A stretch of DNA of 44,586 nucleotides from Desulfobacterales bacterium (GCA_024637225.1 JAGXFP010000012.1:1-44586); one strand, 5' to 3'; shown: positions 34,806 through 43,765, numbered from the stretch's first letter. The notes: generated from the letters alone by a model not told the origin. Translations and numbers: made by a program.

Positions 34806-35457
34806 AATCTTTTAACTCTTCGAGAAAGCCGGTGTCCACATCGTCAAAAGCGCTGTTGATATTATTCAGAATGATTCCCATGACCATAACCGCCACCAGG
34901 AGATCGAGCAGCACCCCGAATTCGACGACATACATGGTATGGGTCTGTTTGGCCAAGGCGGTGCCGATCAGGTAAATCCCGTTTTCCATCATCAGGTAAC
35001 CGATAACCTGAGTAATCGCCTTGCGCCGGCTCATCATCAGAAAGAGGCCGGCGGACAAAGTGGTGATGGCTGTGATCATCAGCAGGACCTGATTGCCGGG
35101 CATGGCAACCTGGAGCCGGTCGGTAATAAAGGCGGAAGCAAGGATCAGCATCAGGCCGGTGAACAGCGAGGCGTGATAGCCGATGATCGGTTCAATTTCC
35201 CGCCGGATGGAGACCCTTTTGACTGCCATGAAAAGCATGCCGGGAATCAGCAGGCCCTTGATCAGAATCATCACCTGCATGAGCAGCAGGGCGCCCCCCT
35301 CCAGAGTCTGGTGCTGCGCGAGAAACAGGGGAATCAGGGAAACCATGATACCCTGGAGGGCCATGATTTTGACCAGGGCCTTCAAGCGGTTCGAAGCCAG
35401 GGAGAGCAGCACCGAGAGCAGAATCACCGCCAGAAACGCGTCAGCTAACTGAATCAT
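34804..35457 (-). CDS. HyfE-like membrane subunit
   Basis: 217 aa, about six membrane helices (about 5-25, 30-48, 55-78, 92-112, 120-140, 160-200). HyfE is the small membrane subunit of hydrogenase-4-type complexes. GIMVSLIPLFLAQHQTL and IGYLMMENGIYLIGTALA (residues about 150-167) match its conserved core, related to NuoK. It overlaps the upstream hyfC-like gene by 4 nt (ATGA). Its stop codon is formed by the inserted repeat, so the original C-terminal end may have been altered. Confidence 0.88.
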   Translation of the reverse strand: MIQLADAFLAVILLSVLLSLASNRLKALVKIMALQGIMVSLIPLFLAQHQTLEGGALLLMQVMILIKGLLIPGMLFMAVKRVSIRREIEPIIGYHASLFTGLMLILASAFITDRLQVAMPGNQVLLMITAITTLSAGLFLMMSRRKAITQVIGYLMMENGIYLIGTALAKQTHTMYVVEFGVLLDLLVAVMVMGIILNNINSAFDDVDTGFLEELKD

Positions 35458-36371
35458 TTAATAACCCCCATGGTCAGGATGGTGGCGAAGAACACCAAGG
35501 CAAAGGAAGTCAGGATAAATTTCGGCACCAGGTTCATTCGGAAGCGGGCCATGATCGATTCGGTGAGCCCGACCGCCGCGTAGATCAGAGCCATAATCCC
35601 GTAAAAGACCAGGCCATTCACCCAGGGTGCGCCATATTGAAGGGGATGGAGGATATGGGTGATAAAGGCGGCGTAAAAGAACAGTTTATAGAAGGCGCCC
35701 AGTTCGATCAGGGCCAGATCGGGGCCGGAGTGATCTAGGATCATGACCTCATGGATCATGGTCAGTTCGAGATGGGTGGCGGGATCGTCCACCGGAACCC
35801 GGGAGTTTTCGGTCAGGAGAACCATAAACAGCGAAACGATCACCAGCAGAAGTAAGGCGCCGGCCGGTCCCATAACGGTGATCGGCGCCGGCCCGGAGAA
35901 GAACTCGGCGAAACTTAAAGCCCCGCTGAGCCGGTAGAACAGGACCAGAATGACAAAGACGGTCGCTTCGGCCAGGGTCGAATAGTAGGCCTCCCGGGCC
36001 GCCCCCATCCCTTCGAAGGGCGAGGCGGTGTCGAGGGCGGCGCAAATCGTGAAAAAGCGGCCCAGGGCCAGCATGTAAAAGATCAGGATCACATCGCCTT
36101 CAAAGGCGAGAATCGGCGCCGTGCCGCCCAGGGGGAAAAAGAGCAAGGCCATAATCGCGGCGCCCAGGGAGACGGTCGGCCCCATTTTAAAGACGAAGGT
36201 TGTGCTGTTGCTGTATACCGAGCCTTTTTTTAACAGCTTGAAAAAGGTGTAATATTTTATCAGCAGCGGCGGCCCCTTTTTGCCGGCCCAGAAGGCCTTC
36301 ATCTTGAGAATAACCCCGGGGAAAAGCGGCGCGGCGAGCATTGCGATGCCAAACGAGATGATGGATTCCAT
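35454..36371 (-). CDS. HyfC/NuoH-like membrane anchor subunit
   Basis: 305 aa, eight or so membrane helices. It is NuoH-like, the subunit that links the hydrophilic arm to the membrane arm. Evidence: GVILKMKAFWAGKKGPPLLIK at the N-terminus, ALDTASPFEGMGAAREAYYSTL (a conserved NuoH loop), SRVPVDDPATHLELTMIHEVM with the conserved Glu and Asp residues (about 200-220). In Hyf and Ehr it sits by the quinone-cavity equivalent. A 4-nt overlap with hyfE-like suggests translational coupling. Confidence 0.93.
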   Translation of the reverse strand: MESIISFGIAMLAAPLFPGVILKMKAFWAGKKGPPLLIKYYTFFKLLKKGSVYSNSTTFVFKMGPTVSLGAAIMALLFFPLGGTAPILAFEGDVILIFYMLALGRFFTICAALDTASPFEGMGAAREAYYSTLAEATVFVILVLFYRLSGALSFAEFFSGPAPITVMGPAGALLLLVIVSLFMVLLTENSRVPVDDPATHLELTMIHEVMILDHSGPDLALIELGAFYKLFFYAAFITHILHPLQYGAPWVNGLVFYGIMALIYAAVGLTESIMARFRMNLVPKFILTSFALVFFATILTMGVIK

Positions 36372-36418
36372 TAATTACCTCTACCAGAAATGTCGTACTG
36401 TCAGCTTGACTGAGCGCT

Positions 36419-38380
36419 TTAAATGAAAATCAGCAGGGCCACTATCGCCAAAACGATATAACCTATATAAAGCTGGATCTTGCCGTGCTGAATCCAGCGC
36501 AGCTTATGTAAATACTTCACCAGCGGCCTGATCAGCCCCCGGTGGATATACTTTTCGGCAAGATCCTCGACCCTGGTCTCATAGGTGGTTAAGCCCGGGA
36601 AAATTTTGCTGATGCCGCTGTAAACGGTTTTGGCCGGGACGAAGGGCCGGTAAAAATCGACCATCGACATGGCGTAGGAAGTCCCGGTGTACTGCATCCT
36701 GACGGTGGGCTGGGTGAAGCCGCAACCCCAGGTCGGGCCGCGCTCCACCTGCTTGCGGACATAGAGCATTCGGCGCAACAGGGTAATGCCGATGATCAGG
36801 GCCAGGAAGAGGCTGGCCGTCATCGCGATATTCCTGACCAGAGTCAGGAAGAGGCCCGGATCGGCCGCGCCGACCAGGTTAAGGTCGCGCATGCCGTTAA
36901 AAGCCAGCTGGACAAAGGGTTCCGGGAAGATCCCGATCAGGAGGCAGGAGGCGGCCAGGAGCACCATCACCAGCTGCATGGTAAATCCGGCCTCATCGGC
37001 CTTGGCGGCTGCTTCGCTGCGGGGTTCGCCTAAAAAGGCCAGGCCGACCGCCTTGGTGAAGCAGGCCGTGGCCAGGCCGCCGACAACGGCCAGGGAGATA
37101 ATAGTCAGAGTGGTCAGGACAAAAGGCAGGCCATGCAGCCCCAGGCCCTGGAAAGCCCCGAAGTAAATGAGAAATTCCCCGATGAAACCATTAAACGGCG
37201 GCAGCCCGGAAATGGCGATGGAGCCGGCCAGGAAGCTCCTGCCGGTAGTCGGCATCCGTTTCATCAGCCCGCCCAACTGGTTGATCGATCTGGTCCCAGT
37301 CTTGTGCAGCACCGCCCCGGCTCCCATGAACAGCAGGGATTTGAAAATGGCATGGTTGAAGACATGCAGAAAGGCCCCGGCAAAACCAAAAAAGGCCATG
37401 GTCTTGACCCCGCTGGCGACCCCGACCATGCCGATGCCTAGACCCATCAGGATGATCCCGATGTTTTCGACACTGGAGTAGGCCAGCATCTTCTTCATAT
37501 CCTGCTTGCCAAGCGCGTAAACCACCCCGAGAACTCCGGTGATCATGCCGGCGACGATCACAATTACCGCGAAGGTCATATCGACGCTGCCCAGCAGACT
37601 GTAAATCCGGACGATCCCGTAAATCCCCATTTTGATCATCACCCCGGACATCACCGCCGAAACATGACTGGGGGCGGCGGGATGGGCATGGGGCAGCCAG
37701 ATATGGAGAGGGAAGATTCCCGCCTTGGAACCGAAGCCGATAAAGGCCAGGATAAAAACCAGCAATTTGATATTTTCGGGGATGGCGGCGACCTGCTCAA
37801 AAGAAAAGCTGCCGGTGTGGGAGTAGATCAGGCCAAAGGCGGCAAAAAGGAACATGGCGCCGCCCTGAGCGAAGATGAAATAGAGATAGCCCGCCCGCCG
37901 GGTTTCCTTGGCCTGATATTCATAGACCACCAGGAAAAACGAGGAAAGCGACATAAGCTCCCAGGCCAGGGCGAAGGTCACGATATTATTGGCGGTGGCG
38001 ACCAGGGCCATGGAAGCCACCAGGATGGCGTAACAAAAATAATTGAGGGCGGTCCGGGTCGACTGCTCCGGCTTCTCCAGGTAATGAAAGCTGTAGAGCA
38101 GCGCCAGGGGTGAAATGAGAAAAACCGGGATCAGGAAAAAGGCGGAAATCGTGTCCAGCTTGAAGGAGAGGGTAAAGATCTGAAGCCAGGCCCAGTTTGC
38201 CGCGGCCGCTTCTCCGGAATTAGACAGAAAGGAAAGGACTTCGCTCAGGCCGATAACGCAGCCGGCGGCCATGAGAAGCAGGCAGGAGGATTTCATCAGA
38301 TTGAACTGCCGGGAGATCGTCAGCGGCAGAATGCCGGCGACCAGGATCACTCCGATTGCCAGAAAAAAGGTATCCATCAA
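36419..38380 (-). CDS. HyfB/NuoL-like membrane antiporter-type subunit
   Basis: 653 aa, about 16 membrane helices. A Mrp/NuoL-type antiporter subunit with the conserved ALAWELMSLSSFFLVVYEY (Glu of TM5) and GIFPLHIWLPHAHPAAPSHVSAVM (lysine/histidine loop), QDMKKMLAYSSVENIG, and AIFKSLLFMGAGAVLHKTG. The C-terminal about 120 residues carry the extension KQVERGPTWGCGFTQPTVRMQYTGTS seen in HyfB relatives. It is first in the operon and 47 bp ahead of hyfC-like. No promoter was recognised; the region 38381-38940 upstream has no gene that I can defend. Confidence 0.93.
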   Translation of the reverse strand: MMDTFFLAIGVILVAGILPLTISRQFNLMKSSCLLLMAAGCVIGLSEVLSFLSNSGEAAAANWAWLQIFTLSFKLDTISAFFLIPVFLISPLALLYSFHYLEKPEQSTRTALNYFCYAILVASMALVATANNIVTFALAWELMSLSSFFLVVYEYQAKETRRAGYLYFIFAQGGAMFLFAAFGLIYSHTGSFSFEQVAAIPENIKLLVFILAFIGFGSKAGIFPLHIWLPHAHPAAPSHVSAVMSGVMIKMGIYGIVRIYSLLGSVDMTFAVIVIVAGMITGVLGVVYALGKQDMKKMLAYSSVENIGIILMGLGIGMVGVASGVKTMAFFGFAGAFLHVFNHAIFKSLLFMGAGAVLHKTGTRSINQLGGLMKRMPTTGRSFLAGSIAISGLPPFNGFIGEFLIYFGAFQGLGLHGLPFVLTTLTIISLAVVGGLATACFTKAVGLAFLGEPRSEAAAKADEAGFTMQLVMVLLAASCLLIGIFPEPFVQLAFNGMRDLNLVGAADPGLFLTLVRNIAMTASLFLALIIGITLLRRMLYVRKQVERGPTWGCGFTQPTVRMQYTGTSYAMSMVDFYRPFVPAKTVYSGISKIFPGLTTYETRVEDLAEKYIHRGLIRPLVKYLHKLRWIQHGKIQLYIGYIVLAIVALLIFI

Positions 38381-38940
38381 TTTTTCCCTAATAAAGAAAA
38401 GATTAACTTAAAAACCATCTGCTCCGGCTAAAGAAAGTTCCCCGCCGGAAAAGCGGATGGAAGTACAGTAAAATGATGTTGAACTTCAGATATACACGAG
38501 TGGCGTGATGGGGCGATGTCCTCGAAAATGGCATGCATTTTTTGTGTGAATAATAAGGATCATCACACCACACCATCGTCGTCGGTCATGGGGAAGAATG
38601 AGCGAGTCGTTCATTTCAGGCTCATGGCTGGCGGCGAAAAATTGCGTTTCAAAGTGTAACACTAGCCTTCAAATGTCAAGGAGAAAATCACCTAACCTCA
38701 TTATTTCCTGAATCCATGACGGGAGCTGCCGGCAGGCGACCTGTTCGATTGTTATCTGTTGACTCGTTTCTTTTTCATAGCGAAGGAATCAGCCTGGCTA
38801 GCCCCAAGACATGGGGAGAAGATCCTGAAGCTGAAGGCGATTCGATGCTGTCAAAGAAATTCATGGGAGCAAAGGTGGATTTGACAAAGGGCTTTAATGA
38901 TCCCTTATTGCCCACGTGAAAGAAAATCACGGGGGCAATA
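38381..38940. other. Long intergenic region, possible gene debris
   Basis: About 560 bp between the hyf-like operon start and the first toxin gene. A frame at 38716-38919 (67 aa, plus strand) reads sensibly near its end (SMLSKKFMGAKVDLTKGFND) but lacks a ribosome-binding site and a known family, so it is not called. It may be a gene remnant. The leader of the hyf-like operon must lie here. Confidence 0.45.
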
Positions 38941-38946
38941 AAAAAA

Positions 38947-39285
38947 CTAACTTCCCCCGGGTTTTTCCAACAACCTTCGCTGCAGGATATCCTGGAGTTC
39001 GCGGCGGCCGTCCAGCACAGCATGCACGAAAACGTTCGCTTTGACGATCTGATAGATGACGCGATAAGGTTTGAAGTGGATTTCCAGAAATTCCCGAACA
39101 TCGATCCGGTCGAGCTCCGGCGGAATATGGCCCCTGGTTGGCAGTTCGTTCAGGGAGTCGATGGTTTGCCGGAGGTGGTTGAAAAGGTTTTCCGCCTTTT
39201 CCGGGGAATCGTGGGTCGCGACAAAACGATAGATGCCGAAAATGTCGTCTTCTGCCTCGGCGATCAAAAACACGTCATACATCAA
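38947..39285 (-). CDS. RelE/ParE-family toxin
   Basis: 112 aa, a compact ParE/RelE fold: MYDVFLIAEAEDDIFGIYRFV, the Arg/Lys helix region, FLEIHFKPYRVIYQIVKANVFVHAVLDGRR (the basic strand pair with a C-terminal His/Arg set). Family members are mRNA interferases or gyrase inhibitors. The first codons overlap the end of the antitoxin gene by 4 nt. The ORF is followed by AT-rich DNA. Whether it is of RelE or ParE mode cannot be decided here. Confidence 0.88.
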   Translation of the reverse strand: MMYDVFLIAEAEDDIFGIYRFVATHDSPEKAENLFNHLRQTIDSLNELPTRGHIPPELDRIDVREFLEIHFKPYRVIYQIVKANVFVHAVLDGRRELQDILQRRLLEKPGGS

Positions 39286-39563
39286 CTCCTTTCCGTCCTG
39301 ATCCGTTCGGCAAGATCGGCAAAAGCCTCGGCGGCGGGTTTTACCCTGCCTTTTTGCAGGCTGGCCTTGCTTTGGGCCAGCAGTTTGAGCATGGCCAGGC
39401 TCTCCTGGGTTTGCTCGAAGACATGGATGTCCTGAACCACGACCTTGGCCTCGCCATGGTGAGTGATGATCATGGTCTCCTGATTTTCGCTGATACCGCG
39501 AACGATCTCTCCGGTATGAGCCTTAAGGTAACTGATGGGTTTAATCGCCTGTGAGTATTTCAT
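39282..39563 (-). CDS. Phd/YefM-family antitoxin
   Basis: 93 aa. The N-terminal half is the Phd/YefM DNA-binding fold (IKPISYLKAHTGEIVRGISENQETMIITHHGEAKVVVQDIHVFEQ in outline), and the C-terminal half is a helical toxin-neutralising part ending ADLAERIRTERS. It would autorepress its own operon and bind the toxin encoded next to it. GGAGGTG precedes the ATG. Confidence 0.92.
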   Translation of the reverse strand: MKYSQAIKPISYLKAHTGEIVRGISENQETMIITHHGEAKVVVQDIHVFEQTQESLAMLKLLAQSKASLQKGRVKPAAEAFADLAERIRTERS

Positions 39564-39772
39564 GGCACACCTCCTTCGACCTTAAAATAGACCATAAAGC
39601 AGTCAAAGACAAGCCGCTTGCTTTTCTTCTAAAACCAGCCTTTGCCAGAAAGCGATGGCGAACATTATTCGCCTGTCCCCTTTGGCTCAATTGTAACACG
39701 CGGACGATTCCCGAAGTCCGATTGCGGATCCGATCATCCAATAAATTCCTATCAGACATTTTATTATTATGT

Positions 39773-39798
39773 ATTGTCCCCGGAACTCACGCAGGTTA
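39773..39798. repeat. Short GTCCCCGGAACTC motif
   Basis: TTGTCCCCGGAACTCACG. The same core GTCCCCGGAACTC occurs next to the intron end at 41359, and its inverse GAGTTCCGGGAACA at 42581. These look like ends of a REP or transposase-linked element. No transposase gene is seen. Confidence 0.5.
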
Positions 39799-39832
39799 AG
39801 CGCCTTGTTCGCTGATTTCTTATTTCAAGTGG

Positions 39833-40213
39833 TTACGGACGAAACCTTCTAATTTGGACACCCTTCAATATTTTGTAGTGTTTATCGTTACCAGTGAGCA
39901 AGGGTAGACCGTGGGCAATAGCAGTAGAGCCAATTAGGGCATCGGCGAGTTGCATCGAGTGACTCAAGAAAAGCTGTTCAACTGCAAACATTGATTTGGC
40001 TGAAATTTCTTCTGTTATATACAGAATTGTAGCATTCCATGCATGTAGGGCCTGACGGAGACTGTTCAGTTCTTTTTTGTTTCTCATGCCCTGAACGAGT
40101 TCCATGTAGGTGATAACTGAAATTGAAAAACTTTCTAGATTCTCAACTGCCTTAAATGCCTTTTCATTTCCTCGCAAATACCAGATGAGTACGTCAGTAT
40201 CGACCACTAACAT
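39833..40213 (-). CDS. PIN-domain (VapC-type) toxin
   Basis: 126 aa, a PIN RNase. The acidic active site is D5 (MLVVDTDVLIWYL), E in ITYMELVQGMR (about 39), D in MQLADALIGSTA (about 91) and D in TGNDKHYKIL (about 109). VapC toxins cleave tRNA or rRNA when their antitoxin is lost. It overlaps the antitoxin gene by one base (TAATG). Codon use is AT-rich next to the GC-rich hyf-like genes, which suggests recent acquisition. Confidence 0.94.
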   Translation of the reverse strand: MLVVDTDVLIWYLRGNEKAFKAVENLESFSISVITYMELVQGMRNKKELNSLRQALHAWNATILYITEEISAKSMFAVEQLFLSHSMQLADALIGSTAIAHGLPLLTGNDKHYKILKGVQIRRFRP

Positions 40214-40446
40214 TAGAATCGTCCTTTTCTTAAATTTCTGACGTATTCATCTACATTTTGAGATTGCTCATGGTCTTTCCACATTCCAAACAAATTATGT
40301 TGTGAAACTTTATTTTTCTTCTCCTCAAAAGGAACCAACTTAGCACAAGGTTTACCGCGGAAGGTGATTACGACTTCCTCTCCTCGATTCACAGTCTCAA
40401 TTAATTCTTTGGAATGAAATCTTAAATCTTTGGCTGTTGCTTTCAT
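40213..40446 (-). CDS. Phd/VapB-type antitoxin
   Basis: 77 aa from the ATG at 40446; the earlier ATG at 40458 is less likely because the MKATAKDLRFHSKEL pattern starts the family domain. The Phd-like N-terminal part (KELIETVNRGEEVVITFRG) is followed by KPCAKLVPFEE and a charged tail (EYVRNLRKGRF) likely to cap the toxin. It forms a pair with the PIN gene, which it overlaps by one base. Confidence 0.9.
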   Translation of the reverse strand: MKATAKDLRFHSKELIETVNRGEEVVITFRGKPCAKLVPFEEKKNKVSQHNLFGMWKDHEQSQNVDEYVRNLRKGRF

Positions 40447-40763
40447 AATGTGCCCCAATCTTTTTGTTTATATTTCAAAGTATAAACTTTGGCGATTTGG
40501 ATGTCAAATTATGAAATTGGCAAATTATATTCTTTTACAGCGAACCGCTGCATCACCAGTGGCGCCAATAAACTTGCCGCGTTGTGCCGCAGCCGTTACC
40601 GCCATCTGTTAGAAAGTTGGGGACATCAGATTATAAGTTACTAGCTTTAGGTTATCTTTTGCCGAAAAATTGCTGGCTATCGCAACCGGCTGTCAGTTTG
40701 GCGATTGAGCTGTGAAGAAAAAATGATAAAGAGAAAAATCACATGCTCTCTGGATAAAGAAAA

Positions 40764-40832
40764 TTATAATCTGAAGAACGTCCCGCATTCCACGCCCCTT
40801 ATAATCTGAAGAACGTCCCGCATTCCACGCCC
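40764..40832. repeat. 34-bp direct repeat pair at intron truncation point
   Basis: The 34-bp unit (TTATAATCTGAAGAACGTCC and then CGCATTCCACGCCC) occurs at 40764-40797 and 40799-40832. The second copy joins the truncated intron ORF. The pair may be a target duplication or a slippage product. Confidence 0.85.
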
Positions 40833-41346
40833 GATGCAGTTTCGTTGCCATCGGTGCTCCGTTTCTGTGAACGGCCGATGTTTCCTCACACCGCGCTACC
40901 ATGTGTAGCCTCCTTCCCTCCAGCAGCATTACCCGACTTCTCCGGTTACGAAGCTATCCGACACCCTGCGCCACATTTGCCATTCTCCTTCTTCAGTTGT
41001 CCGGCATACTCCCTTTACAGAAAGAAACGCAGGGTCTCCCGGGTTGCCGCACAATCACAATGTCAGACATGCCAAGGTCTCAGACCCCGGGGAAGCAGGC
41101 ACCACCTTGCCATTAGCGGTAATGCCTGTGTTGACTTCCACCATACTTAGAGTGTCGTCCTTCCCAACGCGACAATTTCGGGGCTCAATCCCTTCACCCT
41201 TAGGGATTTCGGCCTATCCGCTCGCTGTCCTACGCTTAAATCCTGACGTTACCGTCAGGACTCCAAGGACTCGCTACCCGGTGGCTGGCCAGCCTTCCGG
41301 GGCGGGATTCTCTCCCGCTTGATTATACGACCTTGCCCGGCCGCAC
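40831..41346 (-). mobile_element. Group II intron 5' fragment 1
   Basis: Minus strand. Begins GTGCGGCCGGGCAAGG (41346), the GUGYG-type start, followed by RNA-domain-like sequence with paired arms (GCGGGAGAGAATCCCGC; TCCTGACGGTAACGTCAGGA), and reaches the start of the intron ORF (MATKLHR at 40851-40831). The reverse transcriptase/maturase body is missing, so it is an immobile fragment truncated next to the 34-bp repeat. The intron class is a guess; the start resembles group IIC. Plus-strand frames in this stretch are shadows. Confidence 0.65.
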
Positions 41347-41563
41347 AAATATGGATGTCCCCGGAACTCGCGCTTTACAGGAAGGCGAACTGAACAGTGA
41401 TGTCATTTGATGGTGATTATCTCAAAACACCAGATTGACTATAACTCGCAGGGCGTTATACACTTTCCTATACGCTGAATTTCAAATCATTAGGCGACGA
41501 TCTGCATGCGGCGGACAGGGGCATCATCCATTGAAAAAGAGCGCGGGCACGGTACACTCCACC

Positions 41564-42514
41564 ATGATGAAGAGTCTTCTATCATTCAGCTTTCTGCTGT
41601 TGGGCATGGCCTTTTTCGGAACCGGAACGCCCACCGCGAAAGTGGTTACTGCTGCGTTCCCGCTCTTTCTCGCTCCCTTTCTCCGCTTGCTTGCGGCGGC
41701 GGTGCTGACGACGCCCATCCTCATTTGGTATCGACACGAGCTTCGCGATATCAACCGGGAGAACTGGTTCTACATCCTCGGTATCGGAGCGATCGGACTG
41801 GTGATGTTCAGCCTCTTTCTGCTCACGGGCATGCAGATGGTCAACGGTGTCGTCGGCGCGATGGTCATGAGCTTGAGTCCCGCCATGGTAGCCCTTGGGG
41901 CCGCATTGTTTCTCGGCGACCGCCTGGGGTGGCGGAAGATCGTAGCAGTGATTCTGTCGGTTGTCGGCGTGTTGATCATTAACGTTTCGGGCAACTCGAT
42001 GCAGGCGCAGGGATGGGAGTTGTGGCTCGGCAGTCTGCTCGTATTCGGCGCGGTGTGCAGCGCCACAGCCTACTCGCTGTTCGCCAAGAAGGTGTCGGCC
42101 CACGTCCGTCCCATCCTTCTCGTGCCGCTGGCGGGCTGGATTGCGGCGATTCTCTTCGCCGTCCCCGGCGGGTATCAGGCGCTCAGCTTCGACTTTGCCG
42201 TACCGGGCTGGAATGACTGGGCGGCGCTGTTGTGGTGGGGCGTGGGGCCGTTCGGCATCGGCACCATGCTGTGGTTTCTCGGCCTGAAGGCCGTTAAAGC
42301 AAGCATCGCCTCGGGGTTCATGGGAGCCATGCCCGCCAGCGGGCTACTGGTGTCGTACATCTGGCTCGGCGACGCCTTTTATTGGATTCATCTGGTCGGC
42401 TTTGCCTTCGTGTTGGGCGGCATCGGCATGGTGTCCTGGACACATTACCGCTCCGAGAAGATCGCGAAGCGGCAGGGCAAGGAATACGACACGTGTCATG
42501 CGACCCCTTGCTGA
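41564..42514 (+). CDS. EamA/DMT-family transporter
   Basis: 316 aa, ten membrane helices in two EamA halves (about 1-145 and 150-300). Marks are FLLLGMAFFGTGTPTAKV at the start, PLFLAPFLRLLAAAVLTTP, VVGAMVMSLSPAMVALGAALFL near the end of half one, GSLLVFGAVCSATAYSLFAKK starting half two, and SGFMGAMPASGLLVSYIWLGD near the end. DMT proteins export or import small metabolites such as amino acids; the substrate is unknown. No good ribosome-binding site is seen at 41564 (a second ATG at 41567). It is flanked by two outward-pointing intron fragments and is probably part of a mobile or scrambled segment. Confidence 0.9.
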   Translation: MMKSLLSFSFLLLGMAFFGTGTPTAKVVTAAFPLFLAPFLRLLAAAVLTTPILIWYRHELRDINRENWFYILGIGAIGLVMFSLFLLTGMQMVNGVVGAMVMSLSPAMVALGAALFLGDRLGWRKIVAVILSVVGVLIINVSGNSMQAQGWELWLGSLLVFGAVCSATAYSLFAKKVSAHVRPILLVPLAGWIAAILFAVPGGYQALSFDFAVPGWNDWAALLWWGVGPFGIGTMLWFLGLKAVKASIASGFMGAMPASGLLVSYIWLGDAFYWIHLVGFAFVLGGIGMVSWTHYRSEKIAKRQGKEYDTCHATPC

Positions 42515-42648
42515 TCTTTTGGTGTGGAACGAAGCAATGGTGTGAACCGTGGCGCGCTGCACACCCCAAATTTACGTATTGAGTTCCGGGAACACCTTAC
42601 GCAACTATTGCTTTTTCGGTTATTTTTGGTCAGTTAGGTCGTTGATCG

Positions 42649-42670
42649 CGACACGGTGTCGCGTTTTTAT
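42649..42670 (+). terminator. Hairpin plus T-run before intron fragment 2
   Basis: CGCGACACGGTGTCGCG is a near-perfect palindrome followed by TTTTT. It is terminator-like, the type of site after which some group II introns insert. Confidence 0.6.
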
Positions 42671-42671
42671 A

Positions 42672-43530
42672 TGTGATTACGGGTAGTTGTAAGCCTAAGA
42701 TCACCCGGCGTGTCCCCGCCGGTATCCAAGGGAGGCGTGCTACCGTTGCGCTGATGACGGGGTGCGAAGCCCTCCCGACAATGTACCGAATTGGGAAGAA
42801 ACCGCGAGGTGGATACCCCTCCGAGAGTTCCGCTCGGTTAAGGGCTAGGATCGGGACAATATGGCGAGAGTAGGCAAAGGGTTTTACGCGCCGTCAGTCT
42901 GGCGACAGACCTACCCGGAATTAATAGGTCAATGACGCACTTCCTTATGCTCGTGCGTGTGGAGAGGTTGCAGGTCGCTAACGTGCCTGCACGGGATCCG
43001 ATTTCCACCGGCGTCCAGGCCCCGCCTAAGTTGTCTCATGAAGGATAGAAACGCGGAACGTGGTAACCCCGTCCCTCCGCCCGGAGCAATTCCGGGCAGG
43101 CATTACCGTAAGGCGTGCTGTCGGAGTAGCGGGAGAGAGAGGTTGGAAGAAGCGAAAGCCGCCGGGAAAGCCGGTGGATAGGGCATGGGACATGGCCCGT
43201 CACGGAAATTGTAACCCCCCGTTACAATGAGTGCGTGTGCAGACGTCCAACCGGTGTCTTATTGCGAGATAGTTTGGAGAACCTTCAAGAATGGGAAAGC
43301 AAACGACGGTCGATATGGCTGGTGCACCCATCAACGGCGCGAAAGAGTGGAATTCCATTGCATGGAAGGCCGCCTGGAAGCAGGTTAGAAGGCTGCAAAT
43401 GCGTATCGCAAAGGCTGTGCAGGAAGAGAGATGGAACAAGGTGAAAGCCTTGCAATATCTTCTGACCCGCTCCTTGGCCGCCAAGCTCCTGGCGGTCAAA
43501 CGAGTGACCCTCGAACAAGTGGGTAGCGGG
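42672..43530 (+). mobile_element. Group II intron 5' fragment 2 with truncated maturase
   Basis: Domain-like RNA sequence begins near GTGATTACGGG (42672, boundary uncertain) and contains multiple internal pairs. It leads to the N-terminal end of a reverse-transcriptase/maturase ORF at 43291. Homology stops near 43530, so the rest of the intron and its 3' end are missing. Confidence 0.7.
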
Positions 43531-43644
43531 GTACGTAGTTATCTATTTTTTCATGATTTTCTTCATGTGACGGCTGGTTGGCATCTTCCCTTCAACCCTC
43601 CGCGTTTACTTTCCTTCGTGGGCGGCAATAAACTGGTCAAATGA
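43291..43644 (+). pseudogene. Truncated group II intron reverse transcriptase/maturase
   Basis: 117 aa, but only the first about 80 residues are recognisable: EWNSIAWKAAWKQVRRLQMR, then IAKAVQEERWNKVKALQYLL, TRSLAAKLLAVKRVT, the usual RT-0 N-terminal motif of LtrA-type maturases. A complete protein has about 400-600 residues with the YADD motif and maturase domain, both absent here. From about 43530 the frame is unrelated sequence. It is non-functional as an intron enzyme. Confidence 0.82.
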
Positions 43645-43765
43645 GATACCGGCCTGAACTCATCGGGTCCGTTCCAACCGGCTGCTCCGGGTGAATTAAT
43701 CCGCCACCCCATGGGTTTTATCGACTTTACAGATTTTTGGTGTACCGACTTATACGAGCCGATAA
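43645..43765. other. Intergenic region downstream of intron fragment
   Basis: Unrecognised sequence between the truncated intron ORF and the terminator at 43766. No start codon with a ribosome-binding site and no protein motif is seen. Confidence 0.5.

Noticed and set aside
38716..38919. 67-codon plus-strand frame upstream of the toxin gene
   Set aside because: It reads partly protein-like but lacks a ribosome-binding site and any family similarity that I recognise; kept only as possible debris.
40845..41322. Plus-strand frames of 71-101 codons in 40845-41322
   Set aside because: They are antisense to the group II intron RNA fragment and give the Ser/Pro-rich low-meaning proteins often misannotated at such introns.
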